Both the position numbers and the translations under genes were made by a program. The notes under the pieces were generated by a model, which was not told the origin of the DNA, did not search any database, and was given only the letters and a program-made list of their open reading frames with translations. This document shows positions 36,301 through 47,798 of a DNA stretch of 64,000 bases, piece after piece (within the stretch, counting starts at the first letter, position 1; each line of letters opens with the position of its first letter). Origin of the DNA: Cyanoderma ruficeps (lineage: Eukaryota; Chordata; Aves; Passeriformes; Timaliidae). The stretch spans positions 2,961,539 through 3,025,538 of the forward strand of contig VZDJ01000216.1 of assembly GCA_008694505.1 (NCBI GenBank). Reading direction: 5' to 3'.

Positions 36301-38764
36301 GTGGCTGCCTGGGCACTGGTGGTGGCAGCAGAGCCGGCCAAGCCTGGGTGCGCTCCCTCGCCACCGTGACATTCACAAATATGACGTTCCTGGTCCAAAG
36401 CCATCCCTCATTTCCGGAAGATAACGCTGTGTGTGAGTGTTGTGAACACACACTCCAGCCTTATCTTCAGCAAATACTCCCCACAGAGACATTTGAAGGA
36501 GCCACAACAGCAACAAGAAGCTGCTCTTGCTCCATCTCACCATGAAGGGCTGAGCTCCAGAAGCATCTTTGCCTGGTGCAGAGCAGGGGTGGCACAGCAA
36601 GGCTGGGCAGAGCTCCGTGCTCATCCCTTCTACCCTAATAATAAAGCCACGAGTGCAGCCAGCAGCTCACCAGTGGGGTTTGGGAGAGATGGACCGGCAG
36701 GAGTGGAACAAGGCTGTGCCCAGCTGAACCCCAGGGGATTTGGCTCCCTCCATCCCAGCTCTGCAGGGAACAGGGCATTTGCCCACTTCCATAGGGCCAC
36801 CAGATTTGTGTGGAACTAGAGGGGGACTTGGCATTGCTGTGGGGATCTGGTCCTGAGGTGACCTGGTGCTGGCTGCAGCCACCATCCATCAGGAGATCAG
36901 CTTCCCCCTGATCCCCTTCGTCCCCCTGTACCTCCCCATGGAGACTCTGCTCACACTAACCTGCTGAAACTGAGTCACCTGCACCCACAGGTGAGGACCC
37001 TGACCCTCCTGTCCCCACTGGCAGAGCAGGAAATGAGTGCCCTGCGATGGCACCTCAGCCATGTGGAATGGCCAGCCCAGTTCCAGCTCCAGACTCAGCC
37101 GTGTACCCAGTGGCAGGGCAGTGTCAGTTCCCCCAGGGACACAGCTCTGGTAGGACGAGCAGCACTCATGGTGTGCCATGTAAACACAGGGAATCGAAGC
37201 CGACTGCACTCTGGTTTGGGTTTAGCTTTGGGGGTTGAATTAAAGGCAAGAGGAGAGTCCAGGAGAGCTTTGGAGCACAGGTCAGCTCTGTGTTACCTCG
37301 CCTGGGCCCCTCTCCGGGGCTGGACACGCTGACCCCTGGTCCCGTCGGCCAAGGGGCTGGAGCCTGGGCTGGCTTTCCAAGGAAGGTGACCTGGGGCTGG
37401 GGTAGGTCCAGGCAGAGTTAGCCTGATGTGGTGGGGGGAACTTGCACCCTGCTTCCATCCCACGGGCTTTCTCCACACCCTGCTCTTGCTGGGCCATAGA
37501 CCCTGTGTCAGGTTTCCATTCCCAGCTCCAGTGGCACATTCTGCTGCCCTCAAGGGCCACAGTTTCCCCTCTTGTGGACATCAAGCTCTTTATGGGGAGC
37601 TTGATGTCACCCCAGCCGTGACTGCCCCGAGCAGCTCCGGGTAACGCCGCCGCTGGCACCACTGCCCACCGGGCACGGCGAGGGTGGAAAGAGCCAACAA
37701 CCAGCCCGGGCTGCTGCAGACACTCCTGATCCACCAGCCCGGCAGGAGAGCCTTTGGCACGATGAGATCGAGCAAGGAGAGCTCCCAGTTGGGGAAGAGA
37801 GAAGTTCTGAACCCCAGGACAGCTCAGCCGGCTGCATCCTCAGCAAATCCCGCTGAAAATCTCCCTCTGCAGGACCGGCTCCGGTCCCCACAGCATCCCC
37901 CGTTCCCGGGCAGCGCCCAGGCAGTTGGGCTCTGTCACACCGATGGCACCCAAAAGCACCCAGGAGGAGGTGGGGGACACCCACAGCGCTCTCCTGGCCC
38001 AGCACCTGATGCTCGCAGGGGACAGGGCAGCTGATCGCGCAGCCCAAGCGCTGTGCGGGGTCCTTGCACCCGGCGGAGCTCCCCGGGACACCCCAGCGCC
38101 GCCTCCCGCTGGGCCCGGGGGAGGCTCAGGAAGGGGCTTCGGGAGGTTTGGAGGATGCAGGGAAGGCAGACGAAGTTGCGAATTGCTGGAGTTTGGAAAA
38201 CGCTGCAGCCTGAGTTGGCGAGCGGTGTGGGCAGCCCGGGGGATCCGAGACCGGGGCAGCCTGCCCAGCCTCTGCCAGGGGTGGTCAGCGCAGCTCCATG
38301 GGGCCAAACCTCCCCCAGGACAATCAGCGGGCTCCGATCCCGCGCCAGTCCGGCGGGAACACGCGGCGGCTCCGGCCGGCAGCTAAAGCGGGTTTGATCC
38401 TCGCCCTCAGCCGTCCCTGCACTCAGCAATGGTTTCTTTGCCCTGGGATGCGCTGAACCCACGCGGGGACCCCTGGTGACTCCCCCATGGCCTCGGGGTC
38501 CCGCTCTGGGCAGCTCTGGGCTCGGCTGGTGCTCACACCGGCACCCCGATTCCCCCTCCCCGTGCCAGAACACGGTACCTCGTGCTGGATTTACGGATCC
38601 CTGCCTCCCACCCTTCTCCCATCCCCGTCCCCCCCTTACTTGGCTAGGATCTTCTGGCTGGTGGGCGCCTCCACCGTAGCGTGGTAGTGACTGTAGAGGA
38701 GCAGGGAGGATGTTAAACCTGCCAGGAGCAAAAGGCAGAGCCTTTTCCAGTGCGGGGACCCCAT
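30182..38764 (-). CDS. ST6GALNAC2: ST6GALNAC2, alpha-N-acetylgalactosaminide alpha-2,6-sialyltransferase 2
   Basis: A Golgi type II membrane enzyme that transfers sialic acid from CMP-Neu5Ac in alpha2,6 linkage to O-linked GalNAc, typically of core 1 glycans (family knowledge). Ten coding exons with GT-AG introns give 403 residues, close to avian and mammalian orthologues. Order: short cytosolic tail, signal-anchor (about residues 10-25), short Glu/Pro-rich stem, then the GT29 domain. Sialylmotif L starts near Cys177 with [11 protein letters not shown]; motif S is near 331-348 ([15 protein letters not shown]); motif III is HYYE (365-368); motif VS is His380-x4-Glu385. Cys180 and Cys346 fit the conserved L-S disulfide. 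Sequons at Asn160 and Asn190. Intron 1 is about 4.75 kb. The first exon sits in a CpG island. The tandem paralogue is ST6GALNAC1, also on the minus strand. All key motifs are intact, so it is likely functional. Confidence 0.97.
30546..30645 (-). CDS. ST6GALNAC2: ST6GALNAC2 coding exon 9 (sialylmotif S)
   Basis: 100 bases encoding motif S ([15 protein letters not shown]), which contacts donor and acceptor in this family; Cys346 is the likely disulfide partner of motif L. Confidence 0.96.
31196..31279 (-). CDS. ST6GALNAC2: ST6GALNAC2 coding exon 8
   Basis: 84 bases encoding the linker with [10 protein letters not shown]; six bases shorter than the paralogous exon in ST6GALNAC1. Confidence 0.95.
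31431..31534 (-). CDS. ST6GALNAC2: ST6GALNAC2 coding exon 7
   Basis: 104 bases ([17 protein letters not shown]); equals ST6GALNAC1 exon 6 in length and phase. Confidence 0.95.
31700..31838 (-). CDS. ST6GALNAC2: ST6GALNAC2 coding exon 6
   Basis: 139 bases completing motif L ([16 protein letters not shown]). Same length and phases as ST6GALNAC1 exon 5. Confidence 0.96.
31927..32092 (-). CDS. ST6GALNAC2: ST6GALNAC2 coding exon 5 (sialylmotif L)
   Basis: 166 GC-rich bases carrying the first half of motif L ([13 protein letters not shown] through IDSHHLVFR), which binds the CMP-sialic acid donor in this family. Confidence 0.96.
32815..32989 (-). CDS. ST6GALNAC2: ST6GALNAC2 coding exon 4
   Basis: 175 bases at the start of the catalytic region ([14 protein letters not shown]). 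A second AG five bases inside gives a possible alternative acceptor; phase favours the one used here. Confidence 0.92.
33618..33675 (-). CDS. ST6GALNAC2: ST6GALNAC2 coding exon 3 (stem)
   Basis: 58 bases encoding the end of the stem ([11 protein letters not shown]); donor GTAATC. Ends on a codon boundary. Confidence 0.88.
33795..33887 (-). CDS. ST6GALNAC2: ST6GALNAC2 coding exon 2 (stem)
   Basis: 93 bases between a CTCCCAG acceptor and a GTAAGG donor; encodes Pro/Gly/Ser-rich stem beginning LLQPEPL. Phases 2 and 2 match both neighbours. Confidence 0.88.
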
Positions 38765-38960
38765 CCCGGGCAATTCAGCCGCTGCAGCCGCGCAGGCGAG
38801 CCGGGATCGTGGTAGCCGGCCCCGGGCACAGAAACTTGCCGGCCCCTCTGCTCTCCCAGCCCCGTGGGCGCGGACACCGCTGTGGGCTGGCTCCGTCCTG
38901 CCCCGGGTGCCCGAGCTGCACTTCGGAGCAGGCTGGGATATTCCTCCGGAGCGGTGGGAG
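37840..38960 (-). promoter_or_regulatory. CpG island over ST6GALNAC2 exon 1
   Basis: CpG-rich block spanning the first coding exon, its 5'UTR and the start of intron 1; no TATA box recognised. Start site not determined. Confidence 0.65.
38640..38764 (-). CDS. ST6GALNAC2: ST6GALNAC2 coding exon 1
   Basis: ATG at 38762-38764 in a good context (GGGATGG). Encodes the cytosolic tail and Leu-rich signal-anchor; 125 coding bases, ending with two bases of an Asn codon before GTAAGG. Confidence 0.94.
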
Positions 38961-38964
38961 GGAG

Positions 38965-41510
38965 GGTGTGAGCCGGAGGGAGGAGGCACCAGGCTGACTG
39001 GTTCAGACTTGCTGAGAAAAAAAGCACTTTTGAGCTGCTTTTTCTCCGAGCTGGGAATTAAACATTTACCCAGACCAGAAGGGAACTGAGATTTATTTTT
39101 TTTTTGTAACCTCCTTTTCATGCTACCCACCCACGGCCCCTAAACAGGGTTCCCCTTTTTATTACTTTCTTGTCCGACTCAAACACGTGCGTGTTTGGGC
39201 TGCACCCACACGGGCACCCGGCGGCCCCTCAGTGCCGCCCTTGAGCGGGCGCCTGCCGGTTTGTTTGTGCTTATCAGGAACTGCAGGCTCTGAAATGCAG
39301 ACGGACCTTGGGGTGCTCGATAGCAGCATCTTGTCACATACCCGCAGCCACCCGGTGAACCCGCCAGGAGGGCGCAGATATGGGGGACAAGGGGGGGACA
39401 CGGTTGGGGTGCGGCCCCCGAGTTCCCGGACACGCTCTGGCCGAATGGATCACGTGCGTTTGCAGCAAAAACCTCCTTTGGGGGCTTTGTGGCAAGCTCC
39501 ACAAAGAGTTTGGGTTGGAGAAAAGGAGGAACGGGTTTGGGGGAATATTTGCATGAATTATTTTGGTATTTTCAGAGAGGATGTGCTCCAGTTTCTTTTT
39601 TGAAAGAATATCTCGGCGTTATTTTAGTTCAGCTCCGAAAGAACCAGCCTGTGAACTGAAGGATATGCATACCAAGATGTTTGTTACAGCGGGGGAAGGG
39701 ACTCAGCAGGCAAACAAGCCTTTTCAGTTGAACTGTAGGGATTTTGGGGGGATTGGATCTTTGGGAAGTCACCAGGCTCAGGGAGCAGCACCATAGTGGA
39801 CCCTGCTCCATCCAAACCCTGTGCCCGTGGCTCCCCGAGCACTCATGTGTTGTTCCAAGCTGTCACACACCTCCAGCCTCTCCACAAATACCCTCTTCCA
39901 TTATTCAGCCCCAAAACCTGGGTCCAAACCCCATGCCTGTTCCTGAGTCCCACCGTGGCTGCATTTTCCCCAACACTCCTTTATTCCCTCAGACCCAACC
40001 AATTCCTGCTTCCTTTCTGGCCTGCCCAGACAGGTTCAAAGGAAGTTAAAAGCAAAACATATTTTAACAGGAGTTTGCTTCAATCTCCACTTGCTTCCAT
40101 TACTACAGATCCCTCCATTGCCAGCCCTGTCTTCTGGGAATTTTGGCTGTGAGAGGATGACACCATGTTGGCATCCACAAAGTGCCCAGGCTGTGGTGTC
40201 AGGGAGCAGCTCTGTGCCTGAGGCTGGCAGTGGCGTCACTGCTGGCCTTGTCCCACTGGGACAGTGGACACTGGACCTGGGACACCACAAAGGGATGGTG
40301 GCCAGGCTGATTTTAAAGCAAACTTGCAGGGAACCCTGCAGTTGTGCACTGGAGCTGTGGCAGGAAGGCTGACTGGTCTCAGGGAAGGAGAGAACAGACA
40401 AGAAGCTTGGAAGGACAGGACAGACCATGACCACTGGCACACACAGGGATGAAATTGAGCTTAAAGCCCAGCTGCAGCTAAAGCTGCAGAAGGATGGGCA
40501 GGAAGAGGGGGTCACATGTACCCCAGCAGCAAAAGGCAGCTCAGAGAAATAGAGGTGCATCGATGGAGGGATTTGATGCTTTTTGCCTCTATCACTAAAA
40601 GCTGCTCCCAGCCCTCAGGGTTACAGGCATTTTCTGGAAGACTCAGAGCCAGCACAGCATGGTTGAGTCTGGAGTCCTGCTCAGAGATCCCCCAGCCTGG
40701 TGCTGTCCCCTCCTGGTGTGACTCAGGGTCTGCCCTGTTCGCTCTGACCCGCTGGATTTGCTCCCTGTGCTCTGCTGCCCTGGCTCACGTGCTCTTGACT
40801 CTGGCCCTTCGTTAACCACAGCTAATTATTACCAACTGCTCCAGTAAGTCACAAGGGACATAGCGAGGCTTGGCTCCAGATGGATGACCAATGGTCCAGA
40901 GGAAGTGACCTGGGGAAAGTCAGGAATTTGCCATTTGGAAACATTTATGGCCCAATCATGCAAATGCTGGTGGAGTGGCAGCCTCAAGGGCTGGAGGAGC
41001 TGGTTTCTTCACATCTCTCTGTTTCCATGATATATGGTTTCCTACTGTTGGTTTTATTTTCAGCGGGGTGAAAATGAGATGCACAGTTCTTCATCTGCTC
41101 TGCTTGTTTTGTGCTACAATGCATTTTGGACTATGCCCCAAAATTAAGTAGTGCTTAATTTAGAAGTCAAATAAGTGTGAAAAACCTTTTAGGATGGTAG
41201 TGGCCAAAAAAAGATTAGGAAAAGAACATAAAAGAAATTACAATGGAAACCAGCAAGTATCATTTTTAGCCTGGGCTTTTTATTCCAGTGATTACTTCTT
41301 GGAAACAGAACCCAATCCCTCTCCATGGCTAGAGAGCACAAGAGGAGAATAAACATATTTTGCACCAGCTGGCCACCAGCCACAGATTGGTGGAGGAAAA
41401 TCTCGTAGTCTTTGCCATGATGAACCGTTCAGGTGGGAGAACGAGATCTCCAAAAACCTCCTGAAGGATTTATACATCCAAATTCATTCAGCACGGGTCA
41501 GAGGTACATT
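38965..41510. other. intergenic upstream of ST6GALNAC2
   Basis: Moderately GC-rich near its left end (39190-39450), then unremarkable. No gene recognised. Confidence 0.4.
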
Positions 41511-41519
41511 TCAGAAAGT

Positions 41520-41760
41520 GTCAGAAATCTGCTCGTGGAGCGGGTCCCTGAGACGCAGAGCCTGGCTGTGGCTGTGTCACCCCCCGAGAACGCGGGGCCA
41601 TATGGCTGCCTGCGGAGCCACGGCCACGGCAGCATGAAAAATTCATCAGCAGATGTCCCGGGAGGCTGACACACCGCCCCTGCCCGCCGGGGCGGGGAGG
41701 GCAGCGGGACCGGCTCGGCCACAGCTCCTCCCGCCAGGCCCGGGGGAAACGGGTGAGCTG
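41520..41760. promoter_or_regulatory. CpG-rich islet between the two sialyltransferases
   Basis: Roughly 18 CpGs in 240 bases, including GCCGGGGCGGGG (an Sp1-like GC box near 41688-41699), flanked by CpG-poor DNA. Possible enhancer or unannotated promoter. Confidence 0.35.
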
Positions 41761-41984
41761 AGGGTGCTCCCTGACACTCTCTGCTGGGCTTTGTGTCGGA
41801 TTTGTAGGTGTCACTACAACCAGAGCCAGGAGAAGTGACCACACGGAGATGGTGACAGCAGGGCGGTGGCTGCACTTGGCCGCGGGACCAGAGATGCTCA
41901 GGGCTGTGCTCTGCCCCTCTGCCCACACCCCCAGGCTGCAGGTGGGGAAAGGGGCTTGGGGATGCAGCAAAACTGCTCAGAGAA

Positions 41985-42400
41985 GGGCAGCGAAGCTGGT
42001 GAAGGGTATGGAACACGGATCCTACGAGGAGAGGCTGAGGGAGCTGGAGCTGTTTAGCCTGGAGGAGAGGAGGCCTTATCACCCTCTACAGCTCCCTGAC
42101 AGGAGGGTGTAGCCCCCTGGGGATTGGCCTCTTCCCCCCAGCACTGACAGGATGAGAGGACATGGTCCTGTGCCCGGGGAGGTCTAGGCTGGACATGAGG
42201 AGGAATCTCTTCACAGAAAGGGTCGTCAGGCATTGGAATGGACTGCCCAGGGAGGCAGTGGAGTCTCTGTCCCTGAAGGTGTTTAAAGAAAGGCTGGATG
42301 TGGCACTCAGTGACACAGTGTCTAGTTGACAAGGTGTTCGAAGGTCGGAATCAATGATCTCAGAGGCCTTTTCCAGCCAAATTAATTCTCTCTGTGATTT
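41985..42400 (+). mobile_element. CR1 LINE 3'-end fragment
   Basis: About 415 bases with classic CR1 blocks in order: GAGGAGAGGCTGAGGGAGCT, GAGGAATCTCTTCACAGAAA, GGCATTGGAATGGACTGCCC and a degenerate CTGTGATTT tail. Internal deletions and stops show it is dead. Plus orientation, opposite to the flanking genes. Confidence 0.93.
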
Positions 42401-45400
42401 TTGTGCCAGGATATGGGCCATCAGGGAAACACATCTTGCTGTTCCCCAGAGCAGGAAGGTTGTTGGGGTAAGCCACAGGTGGAGGTGGCAGGTTGGGACC
42501 TCACGAGCAGTGGCAGAATGTGGCTCAGGCTGGCTCCTGTTGGCTGCCTCCCCGTGGCCCTGCTGGCCCAGCCCAGCCCTTATCACAGGTGCCTGTGCAT
42601 GGCAGAGCCCTTGGTCAGCCCTGGACCGCTGGGCCCAGATAAGCCAAACACACAGTTCAAAGGCCATCCCCTCTCCACTGGCATGAGGCGACCTGGGAGG
42701 CTCTGAGCTAGGCCTGGAGGGGTGCAGAGATGGGAAACACTGCTGAGAAATTAGGGTGACAATACAAACAACTGCCCTCCCCCTTCTTGCCAGCTCTGGA
42801 CCAGGAAGAGTAGATGTGGGCTGATCCTGCTCTGATCTTGGCAGGGCAACCAGTCCCTGAAGTCTGCTCAAAGCCACATGTCCCTGGGGTCAGGCCAGGC
42901 TCTGTCCCCATTGCTGGGGAGAGGGGACACCATGTTTGAGTGTGGGTGGGTGACCCAGCCCCTTGTTCACCCACCGGTGTGGTCCCATCAGACATTGCAT
43001 GGCTGCCATGGGAGGGATGGAGGGAGCCTTGGGATGTCCCCAGGACTCAGAAAGTGTCTTTCTAGAATTTACCACCCCAAGGCTGGCCAGGCCAAGCTGG
43101 GAAAGCCCTGCAGCACCCAAGGTCCTGTTGCTCAGGCTGGCAGGGAAACCCTGCTGCACCCCCTGGAGCTGTTTACCTGCAGGGCCCTGCTCCAGCACCT
43201 GGAGGTGAGGGCTCCTGGCAGCCCAGCTGGTGCTTTTTGCACAACAAAGCCACGGGCTGCTCCTTTATCTTGTTCTCCCTCCCCTATTATCAATAGTTTT
43301 TCTGGTCCAACTGGATTTACCTGCTACCACATCCCCAAGAAAGGGAGAAGGTCCACACAGAGGAGGGGAAACCTCCCACCCTCTGCCCCCAAGGCAGCCT
43401 GCCCCAAACCTCTCAGCAACTGAGCAACATTAACAACACCTGCTAAGTCCCCTGCACAGAGCTTTCTGTGCTGACCTGGAGCAGGCACATGGCTCTGCCA
43501 CACTCCCACAGCATGCAGTCAGCCACAGAAGCTCCAGAGTAACACATCCAGAGGGAGCAACTCCATGCTGGGAAGCTGAGTGCTGTTATCCAGCTCTGGC
43601 TGCTCTGTGCCTCAGTGCCTTGCCTGGGAAGGAAAGAGACAGGGGTGACAATATGGATGTGCCACCATGGCACAAGGCTGCCTTGGAGCTGTGTGTGGCA
43701 CACACAGTGGCTCTCTCCAGCACCTGGAGAGAGAGAGAGAGAGCCTGGGGTTGGCTGCCACCTTCAGAAGGTACCTCAAAACCCAGGACATGGTGCAGAG
43801 CCCACCTTGTCCCTGCTCCTGGCAAGGCCAAACCCACACAGGATCCAGAGAGCAGGGCTGCACTGACCAGGAGCAGGGAGGAGATGGGCTCTGCACCACT
43901 CACTTGTCCCCAGGAAGAATCCCTGTCCCCAAGCAGTCCATGTCTTCCTCCTGCTTCATCCACAGAGTGGTCTCTGCTCCTGCTATCCACATGAGCAGTC
44001 ACACTGAAAGAGGGAAAAGGTGGAAATGAAGCAAAGAATTTGAAGTTCTGCCAGGAAGGTGACACCATGAGAGTTTCTGGGTGATAAGTGGTTTTGGTTT
44101 CTACAATCTGGTAGGGAATATTAAAGGCTGTTAACTCTTGAGGAGTCTGGCACAGCTGTAATAACAGTTCATGGTACTTTCCAAGAGCTTTTGAAAAAAG
44201 CAGGGTTGACAAAACAGCAACTTCTGGACATGCTGAGGCACAGTGGTGTATTTATCCTCCAAATCAAATGCCTCTGTTTAAATCCTGCAGCTCCCAGAGC
44301 TCCACTGGTCGCTGGCACTGGGTATTGTGTCCGTGCAGGAGGAGAAGTTGCTGTATCTGAGCATCCCTTGGGATGTCAGACCTGATCCCACCATCAGTCC
44401 CTCTGCTTGTGCTGCCTTCAGCTCCATGCTGTGCTGCAGGAGCAGAGGCCACACCTTTGCCCTCACCTTGTGACTGCAAGGTACCAAACCTCTGCTCCCG
44501 GTGTCTGTGCACAGCCCCCGGGCCATAAATCACAGGGAGCTGCAGGGCTGTGCCCAGCACAGGACACGGGGCAGATCAGGATGTGCCAGACCCGGCACAA
44601 AGACAGATCCCTGAACAGGAGCTGCCACCTGGTGGCACAGGGACAATCTTGATGTCGTGCCAACCACAGAGACCTGGATTTCAGGGTGGCCAGGCACCAT
44701 GGCACTGGCCCTGCCCAGTGGCACTGAACAGGCTGGGGCTACTACAGTACAGCCTGGCAGTGCTGCTTTCACCCTGGGACTCACCCTGCTGGGAGCTTGC
44801 CCAGTCCTGGATCCTGGCTCTTGCCAAGGGTGCTCCAGTTGTAGCTGCTCTCCACAGGCTTCCTTCCATTAGTTTGTGCCAGGTTGGAAGTTGGCTGGGA
44901 AATGCCACCTCCAATCTCCCTCAACTTCCTGTGGCCACTCCGGGCCCGATGCCACAAGATCAGGTGGCTCTGGTGAGGCACAGCTGGACTTGTGCACAGC
45001 TGGGCATCCTCCAGCTGGGGATGTGTCCCAGGGTGTGCCACACCTCGGCCAGCCCACAGAGGGGCAGGAAGCCTTGGTGCAGGGGGACAGGAGCAAAGGG
45101 AGGAGGTGAGGGGGACCATCACGCCAGAGTGGCTTTCCTGGGGTCGGGAAGGATGTGGCTTTGAGCTCGCTGGGAAACTCCAGACCACAGCAAAGGCCCT
45201 TCTCCAGCCAAGATTATCCCTGATAACATCAAACTTAGTCAGCTGTGTTGAGAGAAAAGCCGGGAGGGAACAGGCTCTGAGGAAAGCCTCCTGGGAAATT
45301 TCCTTCCCTTGACTCTGGGAAGCCTCAGCAGTGGGGAAAAGTGTGAAGTGGGGGCTGCCAGCCCATCCCCAAAGCCCCCTCACCCACTGGGGAATCCTTG

Positions 45401-46670
45401 CTCAGTGGGACTCAGCCCCTTCCTGCTTCCCAAAGGACAGAGGAACAAAAGAGGAGGAGGGGGAGGGGAAAGGTCTAAGAGAAACTTCTTCCACTTTCTG
45501 GGAAGAGAAAAGCCCTATTCAGGCAGGAAGAATACCCGGTGGAGCTGGTCACTAAGCAACCCACAGCAATGTTGGTACGACCTGAGGGACAGGCAAGGAA
45601 CAAAACTGCCTCACTGCCCACCCACAGCCCATCAGGGAGAGCCTGCAGGGTCCGGGGACAGGGGACACCACCAGGGCCACCCGGGGACAGGGTGCACAGC
45701 CACCAGGAGGGGTTGAGGCATCCAGCAGGTCCAGAGCTCCTGGGTGCAGGAGTTTCTCCTCAGTGACCAACCTCACTCAGGCTTCCCTGTTTGCTGTTCA
45801 GGGAGGATTTTTGGTTGTTTGCTGTTGAGGGAGGATTTCTGGTCTGCTCCAAAGCCTGTGACTCCCTATGGGCCTGGTGTTCCCAAAGGGCTGCATGATT
45901 CCCAGCTGAGACATCCTGCATTTCGGACAACTCCCTGCTCCCACAGACACTGCGGGCTCGTATGGGCAGAGCAGCCAGGAAGAGGCTACACCCTCTCCAG
46001 AGCAGCTGAATTCTGCATTTAGATTCTCAGTGTGGGAGGCTGTCCTTCACAAACAAGCTCAGTGAGACATGAGAAACTGCCTGGCCTCTCTGCAGCACAA
46101 GGGAAAATGGACAAAGAAAATCAATCCTGACGAACTCTGCTGACAGTCCCGGCTGAAATGCCTTCCTTGGAGTCCAGAGAGTCCCTGGAGATGCTGCTGC
46201 CCCCAGTAAAAATGCTGCAGAAATGGAAAAACACTCACAACCAAAGCAGGTCCAGTGAGTGTGCAGCTGGTTAACCCTAGGGAGATGCACTGGACCTGCT
46301 GGGACACTGAGGGTGGCTTTTTGCCTGAATAATGTCATGGGGGAAACATCCAGCCCTTCATGTATTTGCCTTGAGCATCTGATATACTGGGAGAGCAGTT
46401 GCTGGGACAAGGACAAACTCACAAATGTTCACCCACTTCCTCAGGCCGGTGCTGATCCCTGTCCTGGAAGGTGAACAGGTGGGGAGTGCTCAGGTGTGTC
46501 CACACAAGCTGCAGAGCTTCTCCAGGTGGAGGTGCTCTCATTACCCCTCAGTCCTGCCCTTTCCTGGCTTTGCCATCTGCTGTAGCTCAGCCTTTAAAGC
46601 ATCAGTTCTGGGGGCACTAAATAACCACAACCCAAAGGGCTGCATGAAAGATCAGCTTGGCCAAAGCAGT
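42401..46670. other. intergenic, no gene recognised
   Basis: Contains a short (GA)n run (43725-43742). No conserved exon or RNA found; open frames overlap freely on both strands. Confidence 0.4.
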
Positions 46671-46674
46671 GCCA

Positions 46675-46680
46675 TTTATT
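46675..46680 (-). terminator. candidate ST6GALNAC1 polyadenylation signal
   Basis: AATAAA on the minus strand about 950 bases past the stop codon; the first canonical signal noticed, giving a 3'UTR of typical size. Confidence 0.4.
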
Positions 46681-47627
46681 TCGTTTACAAAACCCCTTCC
46701 AGGAGGCCAACACACCCCAAGTTTGCTGGCCCCTCTCAGCACAGGCACTTCAGCCAGCAGCAAGGACAGATGGCATCTATCCCTGGACTTGGAGAGGCCA
46801 CCTCTCCTGGCAACAGGACAAACAGCACTCTGGGCACAGCTGGGAGCCAAGCATGACAAAGTCCAGCTTTGGCACATCAGGTCCATGCCACAAAATTCAC
46901 ATTTTGTGCAGCCAGGAGAGCCCTGGGTAGGCACCAGGTACAGAAGGTCTGTTGCACCATGGAGAGCAGCTGCCTGCCCTTGAGCTGATGGCAGTGCTCC
47001 TCTGGAAGTGTCATGGCAAGGTCCCACTGGGGAGCACCAGTGAAACTCATTCTCAAATTAGTCACCTGGAAGTGTCCAGTCCATCCTTTTTATCTGCAGG
47101 GAGCAGAGTGAGTGCAGCCTCCCCCTCCACAGAAATTAAGTCAACCTGGAAGAGGATCTGTATTTCCACCTCCATCCATTCCAGCTCCTCAGGGAGTTTG
47201 TTTAGGCAATACCCAGCTCCAAAATGGGCACTGCCAATGGAGAGGATCCACCCAGAGGAGAAGTGGCCCCAGCCTGAGGAGCATCTCCTTGCAAAGAGTG
47301 AAAACCTGGATTACACAAAGGACACGGGACCATACCCATCCTGGATTCTGCTCCCATAATACCCATTCCTACAACAACCAGCAAGAGTCCTGCACCACAG
47401 CCAGATGGGACTTTGTTGGCATGCTGCATTTTCCTGTTGGTCTTTGGGTCTGCAGCATTCACACATTTTTTGAAGTGTTGTGAAATAACAGAGGTGCTGA
47501 AGAAGGGAAATGTCTTTGTGGGGATGAAATGTGCCTGGCAGTCCAGAGCTAACCTTGGCTCTGATGGTCCTCTTCTGTTCCCAGTGAGGTGTTGTTGAGA
47601 TTTCCCAGGCAATGGCCCTTGGCACAG

Positions 47628-47798
47628 TCAGGTTCTTTGGTAAAGTTTCATGATATTCTCATCATGGAGCCTTTTCCACACCTGCTTCTCCAGGTTGAAG
47701 TCATGGTTAATGTAGAAAATCAGATGTTTTCGGTCCTTGTCATAGTAGTGATCTGAGTACTTCTCGTGCCCCTCTGTGATGTAGCCATAGGCACTGAC
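47628..47798 (-). CDS. ST6GALNAC1: ST6GALNAC1 coding exon 9 (motifs III and VS, stop)
   Basis: 171 bases from [10 protein letters not shown] through HYYD and HDFNLE to TGA at 47628-47630, ending KLYQRT. Confidence 0.96.
   Translation of the reverse strand, partial: VSAYGYITEGHEKYSDHYYDKDRKHLIFYINHDFNLEKQVWKRLHDENIMKLYQRT

Noticed and set aside
41849..42112. 87-codon frame at CR1
   Set aside because: Runs into the CR1 3' region, which is a dead LINE fragment.
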